Assembly: GCA_041576815.1 (NCBI GenBank)
Contig: JBFGKE010000011.1
Location: forward strand, 1 to 64,000
Source of the DNA: SG8-38 sp041576815
GTDB lineage: Bacteria; Myxococcota_A; Polyangia; Polyangiales; Houyiibacteriaceae
Direction of reading: 5' to 3'
Length of the DNA: 64,000 bases
Position numbers and translations under genes: made by a program. The notes under the pieces are model-generated. The model saw only the letters and a list, made by a program, of their open reading frames with translations, was not told where the DNA came from and ran no database searches. Positions 28,643 through 37,892 of the stretch are shown one piece after another (the stretch's first letter is position 1; every line of letters begins with the position of its first letter).

Positions 28643-30484
28643 CTAGGCCGCCGCGAAGGCCTCGTCGGGCATGTCGACCGGGAGCGTGTCGATGGCGCTC
28701 AGCCGCTGCACGCGGCTCGGAAGCGTCGCGAGCACGCCTTTGGCGAAGTACTGCGCCGAGATTTTCTTGCCGGTGTAGAACGCGAAGTCCGGATGCGTTT
28801 CCGACGTCTCCGGGAGCTTTGCGAGCGCGATCGCAGCCTGATCGAGGAGCAGCCACCCCACCGCGAGCTCGCTCATCACGGCGAGGAACTCCTCGGCGGC
28901 AAGCGGAATGTGCTCGAGCTTGCCGCCCTTGAACCAGCCGACGAACTGCATGACTGATGCCGCCACGGCCTCGTGCGCGGCTTGGAGATGCGCGATCGAT
29001 TCCGCGAGCTCGGGGGTGTCCTTGTTTTCGTCGATGAAGCGCTGAATGTCCGTTAGGAACGCCTGGGTGTTCGCGCCGCCGGCCTGGCCGAGCTTGCGGC
29101 TGACGAGGTCCATCGACTGAATGAAGTTCGTGCCCTCGTAGATCTGAAAGATCTTCGAATCGCGGCAGTACTGCTCGACCGGGTAGTCCTTGAGGTAGCC
29201 GTGCCCGCCAAACACCTGAATGGCACGCGACGACACATCGAAGGCCGCGTCGGTGCCGTAGGCCTTCACGAGCGGCGTGAGCAGGTCGACCTGACCCTTG
29301 TGGTAGGCCTCCGACTCGTCGTCGCGGCCCTGCGCCGCCCGAAGACGGTCGCCGTGGTTCGAAAGCTTCATGACGAGGGCGCGAACTCCTTCGACGCGCG
29401 CTTTCATTTCCAGTAGGTCGCGGCGAATGTTCGGGTGCTCGAGAATCGGGACGCGGGGAGCGTTGGCGTCCTTGAACTTCTTCACGCTCGCGCCCTGCTT
29501 CCGCTCGCGCGCGTACTCGAGCGCGCTGAGGTACGACGCCGACGCGACCGCGAGGCCCTGGATGCCCACCCCGATGCGGGCGGCGTTCATCATGTGAAAC
29601 ATTTGGCGAATGCCCTGATGCTCCACGCCGCCGACCACCTCACCGAGACAGCCGCCCTCGTCTCCAAAGTTCATCACGCAGGTGGCGGAGGCGTTGATGC
29701 CCATCTTGTGCTCGATCGAAGGCACGGTGACGTCGTTGTCTTCGCTTAGCGAAGAATCGTCGTTCACACGTACGCGGGGCACGATGAAGAGCGAAAGACC
29801 CTTGGTGCCGGCTTCGGCGCCCTCGATGCGCGCCAGCACGAGGTGGATGACGTTTTCGCCGAGGTCGTTGTCGCCACCGCTGATGAAGATCTTGGTGCCC
29901 TGCACACTGTAGGTGCCGTCATCGTTGCGGGTCGCGCGCGTGGTGGCCGAACCGACATCGGACCCCGCCTGTGGCTCGGTGAGGCACATGGTACCGGTCC
30001 ATTCGCCGCTGAGCATCTTCGGCACGTACTTCTTTTTTTGCTCCTCGGTGCCGAACTCGAGGATCAGCTCGGCCGCCGACAGCGTGAGGCCGGTGTACAT
30101 CGTGAAGGCGGTGTTGGCGCCGCACATCATCTCCTCGACGAAGGAGCCGATCATGATCGGCGCGTCTTGACCCCCCCAGCGCGAGGGCGCGGCGACCGTT
30201 CGCCATCCTGCTTGCCAGAGCTGGTCCCAGGCCTCCTTGAAGCCGTCGGGCGTGATCACGCGGCCGTCTTCGATGCGGCAGCCCTGCGCGTCACCGGTTG
30301 CGTTCAGCGGGCCGATCGCGTCGCACACGAATCGATAGACCTCGTCGAGCACCATGTCGCACTCCTCGGTGCCCCACTCGGCGTAGGGCTCCTTCCCGAG
30401 CACGGCCGGCAGGTCGAACTGCTCGAAGAAGAGGAACCTGAAATCCCGAAGATCAGCGCGATAGCGGTTGAGTGGTTGCGCCAC
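28643..30484 (-). CDS. Acyl-CoA dehydrogenase, long DmdC-like form
   Basis: FAD enzyme that makes an enoyl-CoA from an acyl-CoA. At 613 residues it is far longer than the usual 380 and carries the extra C-terminal domain of the DmdC (methylmercaptopropionyl-CoA dehydrogenase)-like group. The core shows CLTEPQAGSDVGSATTRA, KIFISGGDND, QVFGGHGYLKDYPVEQYCRDSKI and the catalytic glutamate in IYEGTNFIQSMDL. Relatives act in ordinary fatty-acid oxidation, so a DMSP role should not be assumed. It is a single gene convergent with fur. Confidence 0.9.
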   Translation of the reverse strand: MAQPLNRYRADLRDFRFLFFEQFDLPAVLGKEPYAEWGTEECDMVLDEVYRFVCDAIGPLNATGDAQGCRIEDGRVITPDGFKEAWDQLWQAGWRTVAAPSRWGGQDAPIMIGSFVEEMMCGANTAFTMYTGLTLSAAELILEFGTEEQKKKYVPKMLSGEWTGTMCLTEPQAGSDVGSATTRATRNDDGTYSVQGTKIFISGGDNDLGENVIHLVLARIEGAEAGTKGLSLFIVPRVRVNDDSSLSEDNDVTVPSIEHKMGINASATCVMNFGDEGGCLGEVVGGVEHQGIRQMFHMMNAARIGVGIQGLAVASASYLSALEYARERKQGASVKKFKDANAPRVPILEHPNIRRDLLEMKARVEGVRALVMKLSNHGDRLRAAQGRDDESEAYHKGQVDLLTPLVKAYGTDAAFDVSSRAIQVFGGHGYLKDYPVEQYCRDSKIFQIYEGTNFIQSMDLVSRKLGQAGGANTQAFLTDIQRFIDENKDTPELAESIAHLQAAHEAVAASVMQFVGWFKGGKLEHIPLAAEEFLAVMSELAVGWLLLDQAAIALAKLPETSETHPDFAFYTGKKISAQYFAKGVLATLPSRVQRLSAIDTLPVDMPDEAFAAA

Positions 30485-30790
30485 GTGAGCCTCCCGTCCT
30501 TTTTGGAGCGGTCACCCTCGAACGAGCGCCCAGCAGAGATTACGGGCGAAGGCCACGATAGATGCCGCCTGTAAGAAAAAAGTGGGGGTACAGACGCGCT
30601 GCGTCAAGTGGCCCACGGGATTCGTCGGCGGTGCGATCGCGTACAAATTCGCCGATTCGGACGATCGCCCGGCGGCGTTCCTCGAGGAGCGGGTGAATTG
30701 CATGGAGGGCCTGCGAGACTCCAGCAAAGGGGACAGTCCCCATTCTTGTGAGGCTGGCGCTGGGGGCTGCGAACCCGTATTGCTCCGCGC
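30485..30790. other. 306-base intergenic region between two divergent genes
   Basis: Must contain the promoters of the acyl-CoA dehydrogenase and argS, but I see no convincing -35/-10 pair. It holds one palindrome copy (30729-30741). Near 30575-30595 is an A-run followed by GTGGGGGTACAGAC, perhaps a decayed relative of that element. No gene is supported here. Confidence 0.4.
30729..30741. repeat. GGGGACAGTCCCC palindrome copy
   Basis: Core GGGGACAGTCCCC with a short AAA on the left and ATTC on the right, 50 bases upstream of argS. It lacks the long T-run, so it is a degenerate member as a terminator. It lies upstream, not downstream, of both neighbouring genes. Confidence 0.75.
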
Positions 30791-32545
30791 ATGCTGCTCG
30801 AGCGTTACCTCGAGTCACTTGGATCGAAGGCGATCGACGAAGCGCTCGGAAAAGGGCCTCGGCCTGCGCTCGTGCGACCGACGCAGGATCCGAAATTCGG
30901 CGACTATCAGATCAACGGTGCCATGCCGCTCGGAAAAGAGCTTGGGAAGCCGCCGCGCGAGATCGCGCAGCCGATCGCCGAGGCGCTCGCCGGGGTGGAT
31001 GCGATCGCGAAAGCGGAGGTCGCGGGCCCGGGCTTCGTCAACATCCACCTCGCCGAGGCGTGGATCTCCTCGGTGCTGACGGAGACCCTTCGCGACGCCC
31101 GTGATGGGGTTCCTGAAATCGACTCCCCCATGAAGATCGTCGTCGACTACTCCAGCCCGAACATCGCGAAGCAGATGCACGTGGGCCATCTTCGCTCGAC
31201 GATCATCGGGGACGCGATCGCGCGGATCGCCACGTTCGTGGGGCACGACGTCGTTCGCGACAATCACCTCGGCGACTGGGGCACGCAGTTCGGCCTCCTG
31301 ATCGTAGGCATGCGAGAATGGGGCTCCGAAGACGCCTTGGTCGCCGATCCGATTGCCGAGCTCGAACGGGTTTACAAGCTGGCCTCCGAACGCGCCGGCG
31401 ACGACGAGGCCTTTGCAGACAAAGCGCGCGCGGAGCTCGCGAAGCTGCAGAGCGGAGACGAGGCAAACCGTGCGCTTTGGGAGCACTTCGTCGAGGTGAG
31501 CCGACGCGCGCTCGAAGAGGTCTACGACGAGCTCGACGTTTCGTTCGACGTCTGGCTCGGCGAGAGTGCCTATCACGATGCGCTTCCCGGCGTGGTCGAG
31601 ACCCTAATCGAGCGTGGCATCGCGCGCGAGGACGACGGTGCCGTCTGCATCTTCTGGAACGATCTCGACGACGCGCCCAAGAGCCTTCGCAAGCAAAAGA
31701 CGCCCTTCATCATTCGAAAAAACGACGGCGCCTTTCTCTACTCGACGACCGACATCGCAACCGTCCAGCACCGCCGGGATCGCTTCGGCGCGGACCGTGC
31801 GCTCTACGTCGTCGACAACCGGCAGTCGCTCCATTTCCAACAGCTCTTCGCCGTCATGAAGCTCCTCGGGAACGAGATGGAGCTCGAGCACGTCGGTTTC
31901 GGCACGGTGCTCGGCCCGGACGGGAAGCCACTTCGCACGCGGGATGCCAGCGGACACGTCATCACGTTGATGTCGCTCCTCGACGAGTCCAAGCAGCGGG
32001 CGCGGGCGCGGATCGAAGAAGGCATCGCGGAGGGCCGACTCCGGGTGCGCTCCAACGAGATGGACGAGGTGTCGCGCGTCGTCGGTATCGGAGCGGTGAA
32101 GTACGCCGACCTCCGTCAAAACCGGTTGAGTGACTACCAGTTCGACTGGGACAAGATGATCTCGTTTCAGGGCAACGCCGGGCCATACCTTCAGTATGCA
32201 TACGCGCGATGCGCATCGATCTTCGCAAAAGGCGAGCTCGAGATGGATGAGGTCACCGCTAGCTCGACGATCCGCCTCGACGATCCGGCCGAGCAAACGC
32301 TTGGACGGCATCTCCTGCGTTTCGCCGACGTGGTCTATCAGGCAGGCGAGACCAGTCAGCCGCACCTGATTTGCGAGCACATCTACGAGCTGGCACGCGC
32401 GTTCAACGGGTTTTACGCGGAATGCCCAGTGCTCGATGCCGACGGAGATACGCGGCAGAGTCGGCTCGGGCTCACCGCGCTGACGGCTCGGCAGATCCGT
32501 CGTGGGCTCGGGCTCGTCGGCATCGGCGTCGTGAATCGGATGTAG
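30791..32545 (+). CDS. argS: Arginyl-tRNA synthetase
   Basis: Class I synthetase that charges tRNA-Arg. The 584-residue product has the N-terminal Add-1 domain, the HIGH motif as SSPNIAKQMHVGHLRST, DNHLGDWGTQFG, YSTTDIATVQHRRDRF, and the KMSKS region in the arginyl-type form GKPLRTRDA. The C-terminal anticodon-binding domain (FQGNAGPYLQYAYAR) ends in GIGVVNRM, as expected. No good ribosome site precedes the ATG. Confidence 0.97.
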   Translation: MLLERYLESLGSKAIDEALGKGPRPALVRPTQDPKFGDYQINGAMPLGKELGKPPREIAQPIAEALAGVDAIAKAEVAGPGFVNIHLAEAWISSVLTETLRDARDGVPEIDSPMKIVVDYSSPNIAKQMHVGHLRSTIIGDAIARIATFVGHDVVRDNHLGDWGTQFGLLIVGMREWGSEDALVADPIAELERVYKLASERAGDDEAFADKARAELAKLQSGDEANRALWEHFVEVSRRALEEVYDELDVSFDVWLGESAYHDALPGVVETLIERGIAREDDGAVCIFWNDLDDAPKSLRKQKTPFIIRKNDGAFLYSTTDIATVQHRRDRFGADRALYVVDNRQSLHFQQLFAVMKLLGNEMELEHVGFGTVLGPDGKPLRTRDASGHVITLMSLLDESKQRARARIEEGIAEGRLRVRSNEMDEVSRVVGIGAVKYADLRQNRLSDYQFDWDKMISFQGNAGPYLQYAYARCASIFAKGELEMDEVTASSTIRLDDPAEQTLGRHLLRFADVVYQAGETSQPHLICEHIYELARAFNGFYAECPVLDADGDTRQSRLGLTALTARQIRRGLGLVGIGVVNRM

Positions 32546-32587
32546 CGAAAATCCCCGTCGCTCGCTCCGCTGCACCGCGGATGTGCT

Positions 32588-33601
32588 ATGCGATGCGGGT
32601 CGATGAGAGGCCGCGTTTTTCGAACGTCCCACGAGAGCCAGTGTCTGCGCGGGAATCCGCTCGGCGACCCGGACGAGCGCGACCTCTACGTTTACCTGCC
32701 GCCCGGTTACGACGAATCGCGCCGCTACGGTGTGGTCATGCTGCTCGCGGGCTTTGGCGCGACGAATCACTCGATCGCAGCCTGGCAGCCGTGGAAACCC
32801 AACACCATCGAGCTGTTCGACCAGCTGATCGCAGACGGCAAGTGCGATCCTGCAATTCTCGTGCTCCCGGACTGCTTCAACCGCTGGGGTGGTTCGCAGT
32901 TCATCGATTCCGAGGGAACGGGGCGCTACCAAACCTATCTCGCTGACGAGGTGTTTGCGTGGGTGGACGCGGAGCTCTCGACGATTCCGAAGCGCGAGGC
33001 CCGCGCGGTGATCGGCCGATCCTCGGGGGGCTTTGGTGCGCTTCGCCTGGGGATGGATCGGCCCGACGTCGTGTCCGTCCTCGGAAGCCACGCAGGGGAC
33101 GCCGCATTCGACGTGAGCATGCGGCCGATGCTGACTTCGGCGGCGATCGCCATCGATCTCGCCGGGGGGCTCGAAGCTTTTGCAAGCGAGGTGCCAGCCG
33201 GTGGGCCGTCCAACGCGACCCAGTTCGACGCGATTTTCGTGCTTGCCGCGGCCGCCGCGTATTCGCCCGACCCCAAGGGTTTCCCGTTTGCGGAGCTTCC
33301 GATCAATCCCTCGACCGGCGAGCTCCGCGACGAGGTGTGGTCGCGCTGGCTCGAACAAGACCCGCTCCGCAGAATCGATGCGTCGGCGTCGGCTTTGCAA
33401 GCGATGTCGCTAATTTACATGGACGCAGGCAACCGGGATGAGCACGGGCTACACTTCGCCTCGCGGCTCCTTCGGGAAGCGCTCGCAGAGCGCCGGTTGC
33501 CCGTTCGGTACGAAGAGTACGAGGGGGGACACCGCGGCACCTCGTGGCGCTATGAGGTGTCGCTGCCGCAGATCGTCGAAGCAATTCAAGGACCCGAATG
33601 A
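32588..33601 (+). CDS. Putative esterase of the esterase D/Fes type
   Basis: Alpha/beta hydrolase of about 337 residues. The family opening DERDLYVYLPPGYDESRRY is followed by the nucleophile elbow GRSSGGFGALRLGM and a late histidine in YEGGHRGTSWRYE. No signal peptide is evident, so it is probably cytosolic; the ester substrate is unknown. Two in-frame ATG codons 15 bases apart are both possible, with no clear ribosome site. The stop overlaps the start of the next gene (ATGA). Confidence 0.8.
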   Translation: MRCGSMRGRVFRTSHESQCLRGNPLGDPDERDLYVYLPPGYDESRRYGVVMLLAGFGATNHSIAAWQPWKPNTIELFDQLIADGKCDPAILVLPDCFNRWGGSQFIDSEGTGRYQTYLADEVFAWVDAELSTIPKREARAVIGRSSGGFGALRLGMDRPDVVSVLGSHAGDAAFDVSMRPMLTSAAIAIDLAGGLEAFASEVPAGGPSNATQFDAIFVLAAAAAYSPDPKGFPFAELPINPSTGELRDEVWSRWLEQDPLRRIDASASALQAMSLIYMDAGNRDEHGLHFASRLLREALAERRLPVRYEEYEGGHRGTSWRYEVSLPQIVEAIQGPE

Positions 33602-34263
33602 CGACCAAGAAGAAGAGCAGCAAAGAGGCGGCCGGGGGCGCTACTGCAAAGCCCCCCAAGAAAGCGAGCGGCGGCGCCGCTGCTGCAGCTCGGAAGATCC
33701 TCGCTGACGAAAGCCCTCAGTCGAAGATCGCCGAGCACGGCGAGACGATGATGGAAGGCCCTCGTACCGCCGCGACGCAATCCGCTCGCGTCCTCAGCGA
33801 GATCATCGCCGAAAAGCCGGAGCTCGTCGTGCCGCTGGTCGCCAAGTTCGCGAAGGGGATCTCGTCGTCGAACAAGCGCGTGGTGCAGACGTCCGCCGAA
33901 GCGCTCCCTGCGATTGCGCGCATCGCACCGGCCCGCGTCGCGAGGCAGCTCGAGGTGCTCAAGGGGTCGTTCGAGGGGGCCAACGAGGTCGGCAAGGACG
34001 GCCTCGTCAAGACCTTTGCCGCGCTCTGCACGGCATCCGTCGCCTATCAAAAACGGCTCGAGCCAGTGCTCACGCTCGCGCTCGACGGTGCAGACGGCAA
34101 GACGCTGCTCGCGTGGAGCCAAATCGTGCTTCCAGCGCTCAAGGGTGAACCGCACGCGCGAGCTCGCGCGGTGGTTGAGGGACGGCTCGATCGGATTCCT
34201 CGCTCCTATGCGCAGCAGATCGCCGACTTCCTCGGCATCAAGCTTCGGCTGCGCTACCGGTAG
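33598..34263 (+). CDS. HEAT-like helical repeat protein
   Basis: 221 residues. The first 30 are Lys/Ala-rich and likely disordered (MTTKKKSSKEAAGG). The remainder is a chain of amphipathic helices with a HEAT/ARM look: TSAEALPAIARIAPARVARQLEVLKG, ANEVGKDGLVKTFAALCTAS, TLLAWSQIVLPALKGEPHARARAV. Such proteins usually serve as binding scaffolds. It is translationally coupled to the upstream esterase. The resemblance is structural only, and no named family is claimed. Confidence 0.7.
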   Translation: MTTKKKSSKEAAGGATAKPPKKASGGAAAAARKILADESPQSKIAEHGETMMEGPRTAATQSARVLSEIIAEKPELVVPLVAKFAKGISSSNKRVVQTSAEALPAIARIAPARVARQLEVLKGSFEGANEVGKDGLVKTFAALCTASVAYQKRLEPVLTLALDGADGKTLLAWSQIVLPALKGEPHARARAVVEGRLDRIPRSYAQQIADFLGIKLRLRYR

Positions 34264-34271
34264 GGGTCGCG

Positions 34272-35942
34272 CTAACGCGAACGCGTGCGGACAATCGAGG
34301 GCTCGTAGCCTTCAGGACGCTCGTAGCCGAGCAGCTGGAGGAGCGTCGCGGAGACGTTCGCGAGGCCGGGACTCTCGACGTGATCGTCGAGCTCGAGTGA
34401 ATCGATGCCGGGCGCATAGAGGTAGCACGGGACCGCGTTGAGCGTGTGACTCGTCTTGCTCTTCAGGTGACCCTCGGCGTCTCGGGAAAACTCACCCGAT
34501 TTCTTGTCGATCTCGAACATTTCGTCGCAGTTGCCGTGGTCTGCGGTGACGATCATGGCGCCGCCACGCTTCTGGATGACCGGAATGAGCCGCGCGAGCG
34601 AGAGGTCGACCGCTTCGACCGCGATCACCGAGGCATCGAGATTGCCGGTGTGGCCGACCATGTCGCCATTCGCGTAGTTGATGCGGGCGTGCCGCAGCCC
34701 ATCGCGCTGAAGCGCAGCGATCGTCGCGTCGGTGATCTCCGCGGCTTTCATCCAGGGACGTTGCTCGAATGGCACCACGTCGCTCGGCACCTCCACGTAC
34801 TCCTCGTAGGCCCGGTCGAACATGCCCGTGCGATTTCCGTTCCAGAAGTACGTCACGTGACCGAACTTCTGCGTCTCGCTGCACGCGAACTGCGTGATTT
34901 GATTGCGGGCCAAGTACTCGCCGACGGTTCTATCGATCTCAGGAGGCTGCACGAGATAGTGGCGCGGCAGCTTCATGTCGCCGTCGTATTCCATCATGCC
35001 GACGAACTCGACGTCGGGAATGGGACCGCGATCGAACTCGCTCAGGTCCGGCTCGGTGAATGCGCGCGTCAGCTCGAGCGCGCGATCGCCGCGGAAGTTG
35101 TAGAGGACCACCGCGGCGCCGTCCCGGATCGGGCCGGCCGGGTTGCCTTCTCCATCGACGATCACGAAGCCAGGCAGGTCCTGGTCGATGACGCCGGGAT
35201 TCTCGTCGCGGAGGGTCTGAATCGCCTCGGTGGCGCTCGAAAAGCCGCGCCCCTCGCCGAGTACGTGATGCTTCCAGCCGCGCTCGACCATCGCCCAGTT
35301 GGCGCCGTAGCGGTCCATGGTGATGAACATCCGGCCGCCGCCGGACGCGATGCGATAGTCGCGCCCGCCCTGGTCGTTCAAGTCGCGAAGGAGCGCTTCG
35401 AGGGCATCGACGTATTCCAGCGCGCTGGTTTCCGGAACGTCTCGCCCGTCGAGAAGAACGTGCACCCGCGCGCGCGGCACGCCCTCCTCGTTGCAGCGGC
35501 GGAGCATCGCGAAGAGGTGCTCGATGTGGCTGTGCACGTTGCCATCCGACAAAAGGCCGATGAAGTGCATCGGCTCGCCGCTTTCGGTGACGCGGCGCAC
35601 GAGCTTCTTCCACTCTTCCCCTTCGAAGATCTCGCCGCTATCGATCGCCATTTGAACGCGCTTGGCGCCTTGATCGAACACCCGACCCGCGCCGAACGCA
35701 TTGTGGCCGACCTCGCTGTTGCCCATGTCGTCGTCGCTCGGTAGGCCGACGGCCTTGCCATGCGCCCGAAGCCGCGTGGTCAGCGAGACGCTGGCGAGAT
35801 GATCGAGCGTCGGCGTTCGGGCAAGCCAGACCGCGTCCCCCTCGTTGGACGCACCGCAGCCGACGCCATCCATGACGACGACGAGCACCGGCCCAGGAAC
35901 GCCGGGAAACGCCGAAGACTTCTTGAGCCGCCAGTCGGTCAC
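34272..35942 (-). CDS. gpmI: 2,3-bisphosphoglycerate-independent phosphoglycerate mutase
   Basis: Interconverts 3- and 2-phosphoglycerate using two Mn ions and a phosphoserine. The 556-residue product has VVVMDGVGCG, the catalytic Ser76 in MGNSEVGHNAFGAG, LLDGRDVPETSA, YNFRGDRALE, and the metal site HARINYANGDMVGHTGN with TADHGNCDEM. Its GTG start overlaps the ndh stop (GTGA), so it is translated from the ndh transcript. Confidence 0.97.
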   Translation of the reverse strand: MTDWRLKKSSAFPGVPGPVLVVVMDGVGCGASNEGDAVWLARTPTLDHLASVSLTTRLRAHGKAVGLPSDDDMGNSEVGHNAFGAGRVFDQGAKRVQMAIDSGEIFEGEEWKKLVRRVTESGEPMHFIGLLSDGNVHSHIEHLFAMLRRCNEEGVPRARVHVLLDGRDVPETSALEYVDALEALLRDLNDQGGRDYRIASGGGRMFITMDRYGANWAMVERGWKHHVLGEGRGFSSATEAIQTLRDENPGVIDQDLPGFVIVDGEGNPAGPIRDGAAVVLYNFRGDRALELTRAFTEPDLSEFDRGPIPDVEFVGMMEYDGDMKLPRHYLVQPPEIDRTVGEYLARNQITQFACSETQKFGHVTYFWNGNRTGMFDRAYEEYVEVPSDVVPFEQRPWMKAAEITDATIAALQRDGLRHARINYANGDMVGHTGNLDASVIAVEAVDLSLARLIPVIQKRGGAMIVTADHGNCDEMFEIDKKSGEFSRDAEGHLKSKTSHTLNAVPCYLYAPGIDSLELDDHVESPGLANVSATLLQLLGYERPEGYEPSIVRTRSR

Positions 35943-37330
35943 GGCGGCTTTCTAGCATAGTCCACTCGGTGTTCGACGGCGGGCTCGAGTGACTCGAGGT
36001 TTTGCTCTGGGAGCCTCGAGTCGCGCGGCGGCTTCAGCAGACGGGGAATGCGACCTGCCCCGGTGATGAGGCGGGCGCCACGGCCTTTGTTGAAGAAGAG
36101 CCACACCCACTCGACGAAGACGACGAGCTTTCGCCGGAAATCGATGAGGAACAAAATGTGGATCAGCGCCCAAAGCAAAAACGCCAGCCTGCCTCCGAAG
36201 CGGAGGCTCCCGATCTCGGCGACCGCGCTGTTGCGCCCGATGATCGCCATCGAGCCCTTGTCGCGGTAACGAAACGCCTTTCGCACCGGCCGCGGCTCGC
36301 CGCGGCGAACGGCCCGAATTTCCCGCGCGATGGTTTCGCCGGCGAACTTCCCGCCTTGAATGGCGCCCTGTGCCACTGCGGGCACCGATTCGCCGGTTTC
36401 GGGGTCGCGGGCGTGGGCGAGATCGCCCACCACGAAGGCCTCAGGGTAGCCTGGAATGCTGAGGTCCGGCTCGACGAGCACTCTTCCCTGCTTGTCGAGC
36501 TCGACGCCGAGCGCTTCGGCAAGCGGGCTGCCTTTGACGCCCGCGGCCCAGATCACGTTGTTCGCGTCAATGCGAACCTCCCCGTCCGGCGTTTCGGCGG
36601 TCAATCCCTTCTCATCGACGTCGGTGACGCGGGTCTGCAGTAGAACCTCGACGCCGAGCTTTTCGAGGTCGCGCTTGGCCCGCTCGGAAAGCTCCGGGTG
36701 AAACGACGTCAGCACGCGGTCCGCGAAATCGAGCAAGATGATGCGGGTCGTCCGGGTGTCGATCGACCGGAAGTCCTCGCGTACGGAATCGGCAATGCCA
36801 GCAATCGCGCCGGCGATCTCGACGCCGGTGGCGCCTGCACCGACGATTGCAAACGTGAGCGCCGCCCGCTTGGCATCCTCGTCCTGCTCGAGCTCCGCCT
36901 GCTCGAACGCCAACAGAAACTGGGCGCGGACGTTGGTCGCCTCCTCGATGGTCTTCATGCCAGGCGCACGCTTCTGCCACTGGTCGTTGCCGAAGTAGTT
37001 GGTCACGTAGCCAGCCGCGAGAACGAGGTAGTCGTAGGTATAGCGCTCGATGCCGAGGTCGATGGTCCTGGCATCGAGGTCGATGTCTTCGACGGCCCCC
37101 AAGATGACGCGGCAGTTGCGCTGACTTCGCACGATGCCGCGAATCGGCGCCGCGATGTTGCCAGGGTGAAGCGCGGCCGTCGCGACCTGGTAAAGGAGGG
37201 GCTGGAACAGGTGATGGTTGTGCTTGTCGACGATCACGACATCAGCATCGGTTCGTCGGAGCGCGCGGGCCGCAGCAATCCCCGCGAATCCACCGCCCAC
37301 GATCACCACGCGAGGCTTGATCCCGTCCAT
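35939..37330 (-). CDS. ndh: Type II NADH dehydrogenase-like protein
   Basis: Single-subunit, non-proton-pumping NADH:quinone oxidoreductase, 463 residues. FAD motif VVIVGGGFAGIAAARAL near the start, LVLAAGYVTNYFGN, the NADH motif FAIVGAGATGVEIAGAIA, and VVGDLAHARDPETGES. The C-terminal part has hydrophobic and amphipathic segments (LAFLLWALIHILFLIDF) that would seat it on the inner membrane. The ATG is placed just before the FAD motif; a frame continues upstream but covers the divergent gene. It is coupled to gpmI. Confidence 0.93.
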   Translation of the reverse strand: MDGIKPRVVIVGGGFAGIAAARALRRTDADVVIVDKHNHHLFQPLLYQVATAALHPGNIAAPIRGIVRSQRNCRVILGAVEDIDLDARTIDLGIERYTYDYLVLAAGYVTNYFGNDQWQKRAPGMKTIEEATNVRAQFLLAFEQAELEQDEDAKRAALTFAIVGAGATGVEIAGAIAGIADSVREDFRSIDTRTTRIILLDFADRVLTSFHPELSERAKRDLEKLGVEVLLQTRVTDVDEKGLTAETPDGEVRIDANNVIWAAGVKGSPLAEALGVELDKQGRVLVEPDLSIPGYPEAFVVGDLAHARDPETGESVPAVAQGAIQGGKFAGETIAREIRAVRRGEPRPVRKAFRYRDKGSMAIIGRNSAVAEIGSLRFGGRLAFLLWALIHILFLIDFRRKLVVFVEWVWLFFNKGRGARLITGAGRIPRLLKPPRDSRLPEQNLESLEPAVEHRVDYARKPP

Positions 37331-37384
37331 GGCAGGTATGTAGCGCCACCTGCGCATTGCCGGAAGAGGGGTATGATTCGCCCC

Positions 37385-37762
37385 ATGATCGTCGTGACAA
37401 ACCGTATTCCCGTGGCCGAGGGCTATGAAATCGACTTCGAGGACCGTTTTCGGAAGCGAGTCCATCTCGTGGATCAGGCCAAGGGGTTCATCCGCAACGA
37501 GGTGCATCGGCCAAGGCCAATGACGCTCGACCACCAGACCGGAGAGTGGACCCGGGGGCCGGAGGGCACGGGCTACTACGAGGTAAAGACGTGGTGGGAG
37601 TCGTTCGACGATTTCGTCGCATGGACCAAGAGCCCGTCGTTTGCCGAGGCGCACCGGAATCGGCCGCCCAAAGAGATGTTCCGCGGCCCGAACGAGCTCA
37701 CGATTCACGAGGTGTTTCTGAGCACCGACGAAGACGACACACCCGCGCTTCGCGCCGACTGA
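37385..37762 (+). CDS. Antibiotic-biosynthesis-monooxygenase (ABM/IsdG-like) domain protein
   Basis: 125-residue dimeric alpha/beta-barrel type protein that opens MIVVTNRIPVAEGYEIDFEDRF and contains GYYEVKTWWESFDDFVAWTKSPSFAEAH. This is the pattern of IsdG/HmoB-like proteins, some of which degrade heme. The full catalytic set cannot be judged here, so heme use is only a possibility. A second ATG lies 12 bases upstream, nearer GAGGGG. It is divergent from ndh with 54 bases between. Confidence 0.78.
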   Translation: MIVVTNRIPVAEGYEIDFEDRFRKRVHLVDQAKGFIRNEVHRPRPMTLDHQTGEWTRGPEGTGYYEVKTWWESFDDFVAWTKSPSFAEAHRNRPPKEMFRGPNELTIHEVFLSTDEDDTPALRAD

Positions 37763-37770
37763 GGGTTTAC

Positions 37771-37881
37771 ATGGGCGACGATTCCAATGACCCTGTCACC
37801 AAGCGGCTCTGGATCACGCTCGTCGTTTTGTTGGTACTGCTCGGGGCCGTGGCGGCTTTCATTGCGATACTCCAACCCTGA
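37771..37881 (+). CDS. Small single-pass membrane protein, 36 residues
   Basis: MGDDSNDPVTKRL is followed by one hydrophobic helix (WITLVVLLVLLGAVAAFIAIL) and ends QP. GAGGGTTTAC gives a good ribosome site, and the flanking genes on the same strand lie 8 and 11 bases away. It is thus likely a genuine, easily missed gene between the ABM protein and the methyltransferase. Function unknown. Confidence 0.65.
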   Translation: MGDDSNDPVTKRLWITLVVLLVLLGAVAAFIAILQP

Positions 37882-37892
37882 GGAGGCCCATC

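Noticed and set aside
28643..30484. Naming the long acyl-CoA dehydrogenase as DMSP-pathway dmdC
   Set aside because: The DmdC-like group includes many general fatty-acid enzymes and no other dmd genes are near; only the family resemblance is supported.
31604..33400. Long antisense frame (598 codons) opposite argS and the esterase
   Set aside because: Typical open antisense frame of GC-rich DNA; it covers two real genes on the other strand and looks like no protein.
34446..35744. 432-codon antisense frame opposite gpmI
   Set aside because: gpmI has all catalytic motifs; the antisense frame has none.
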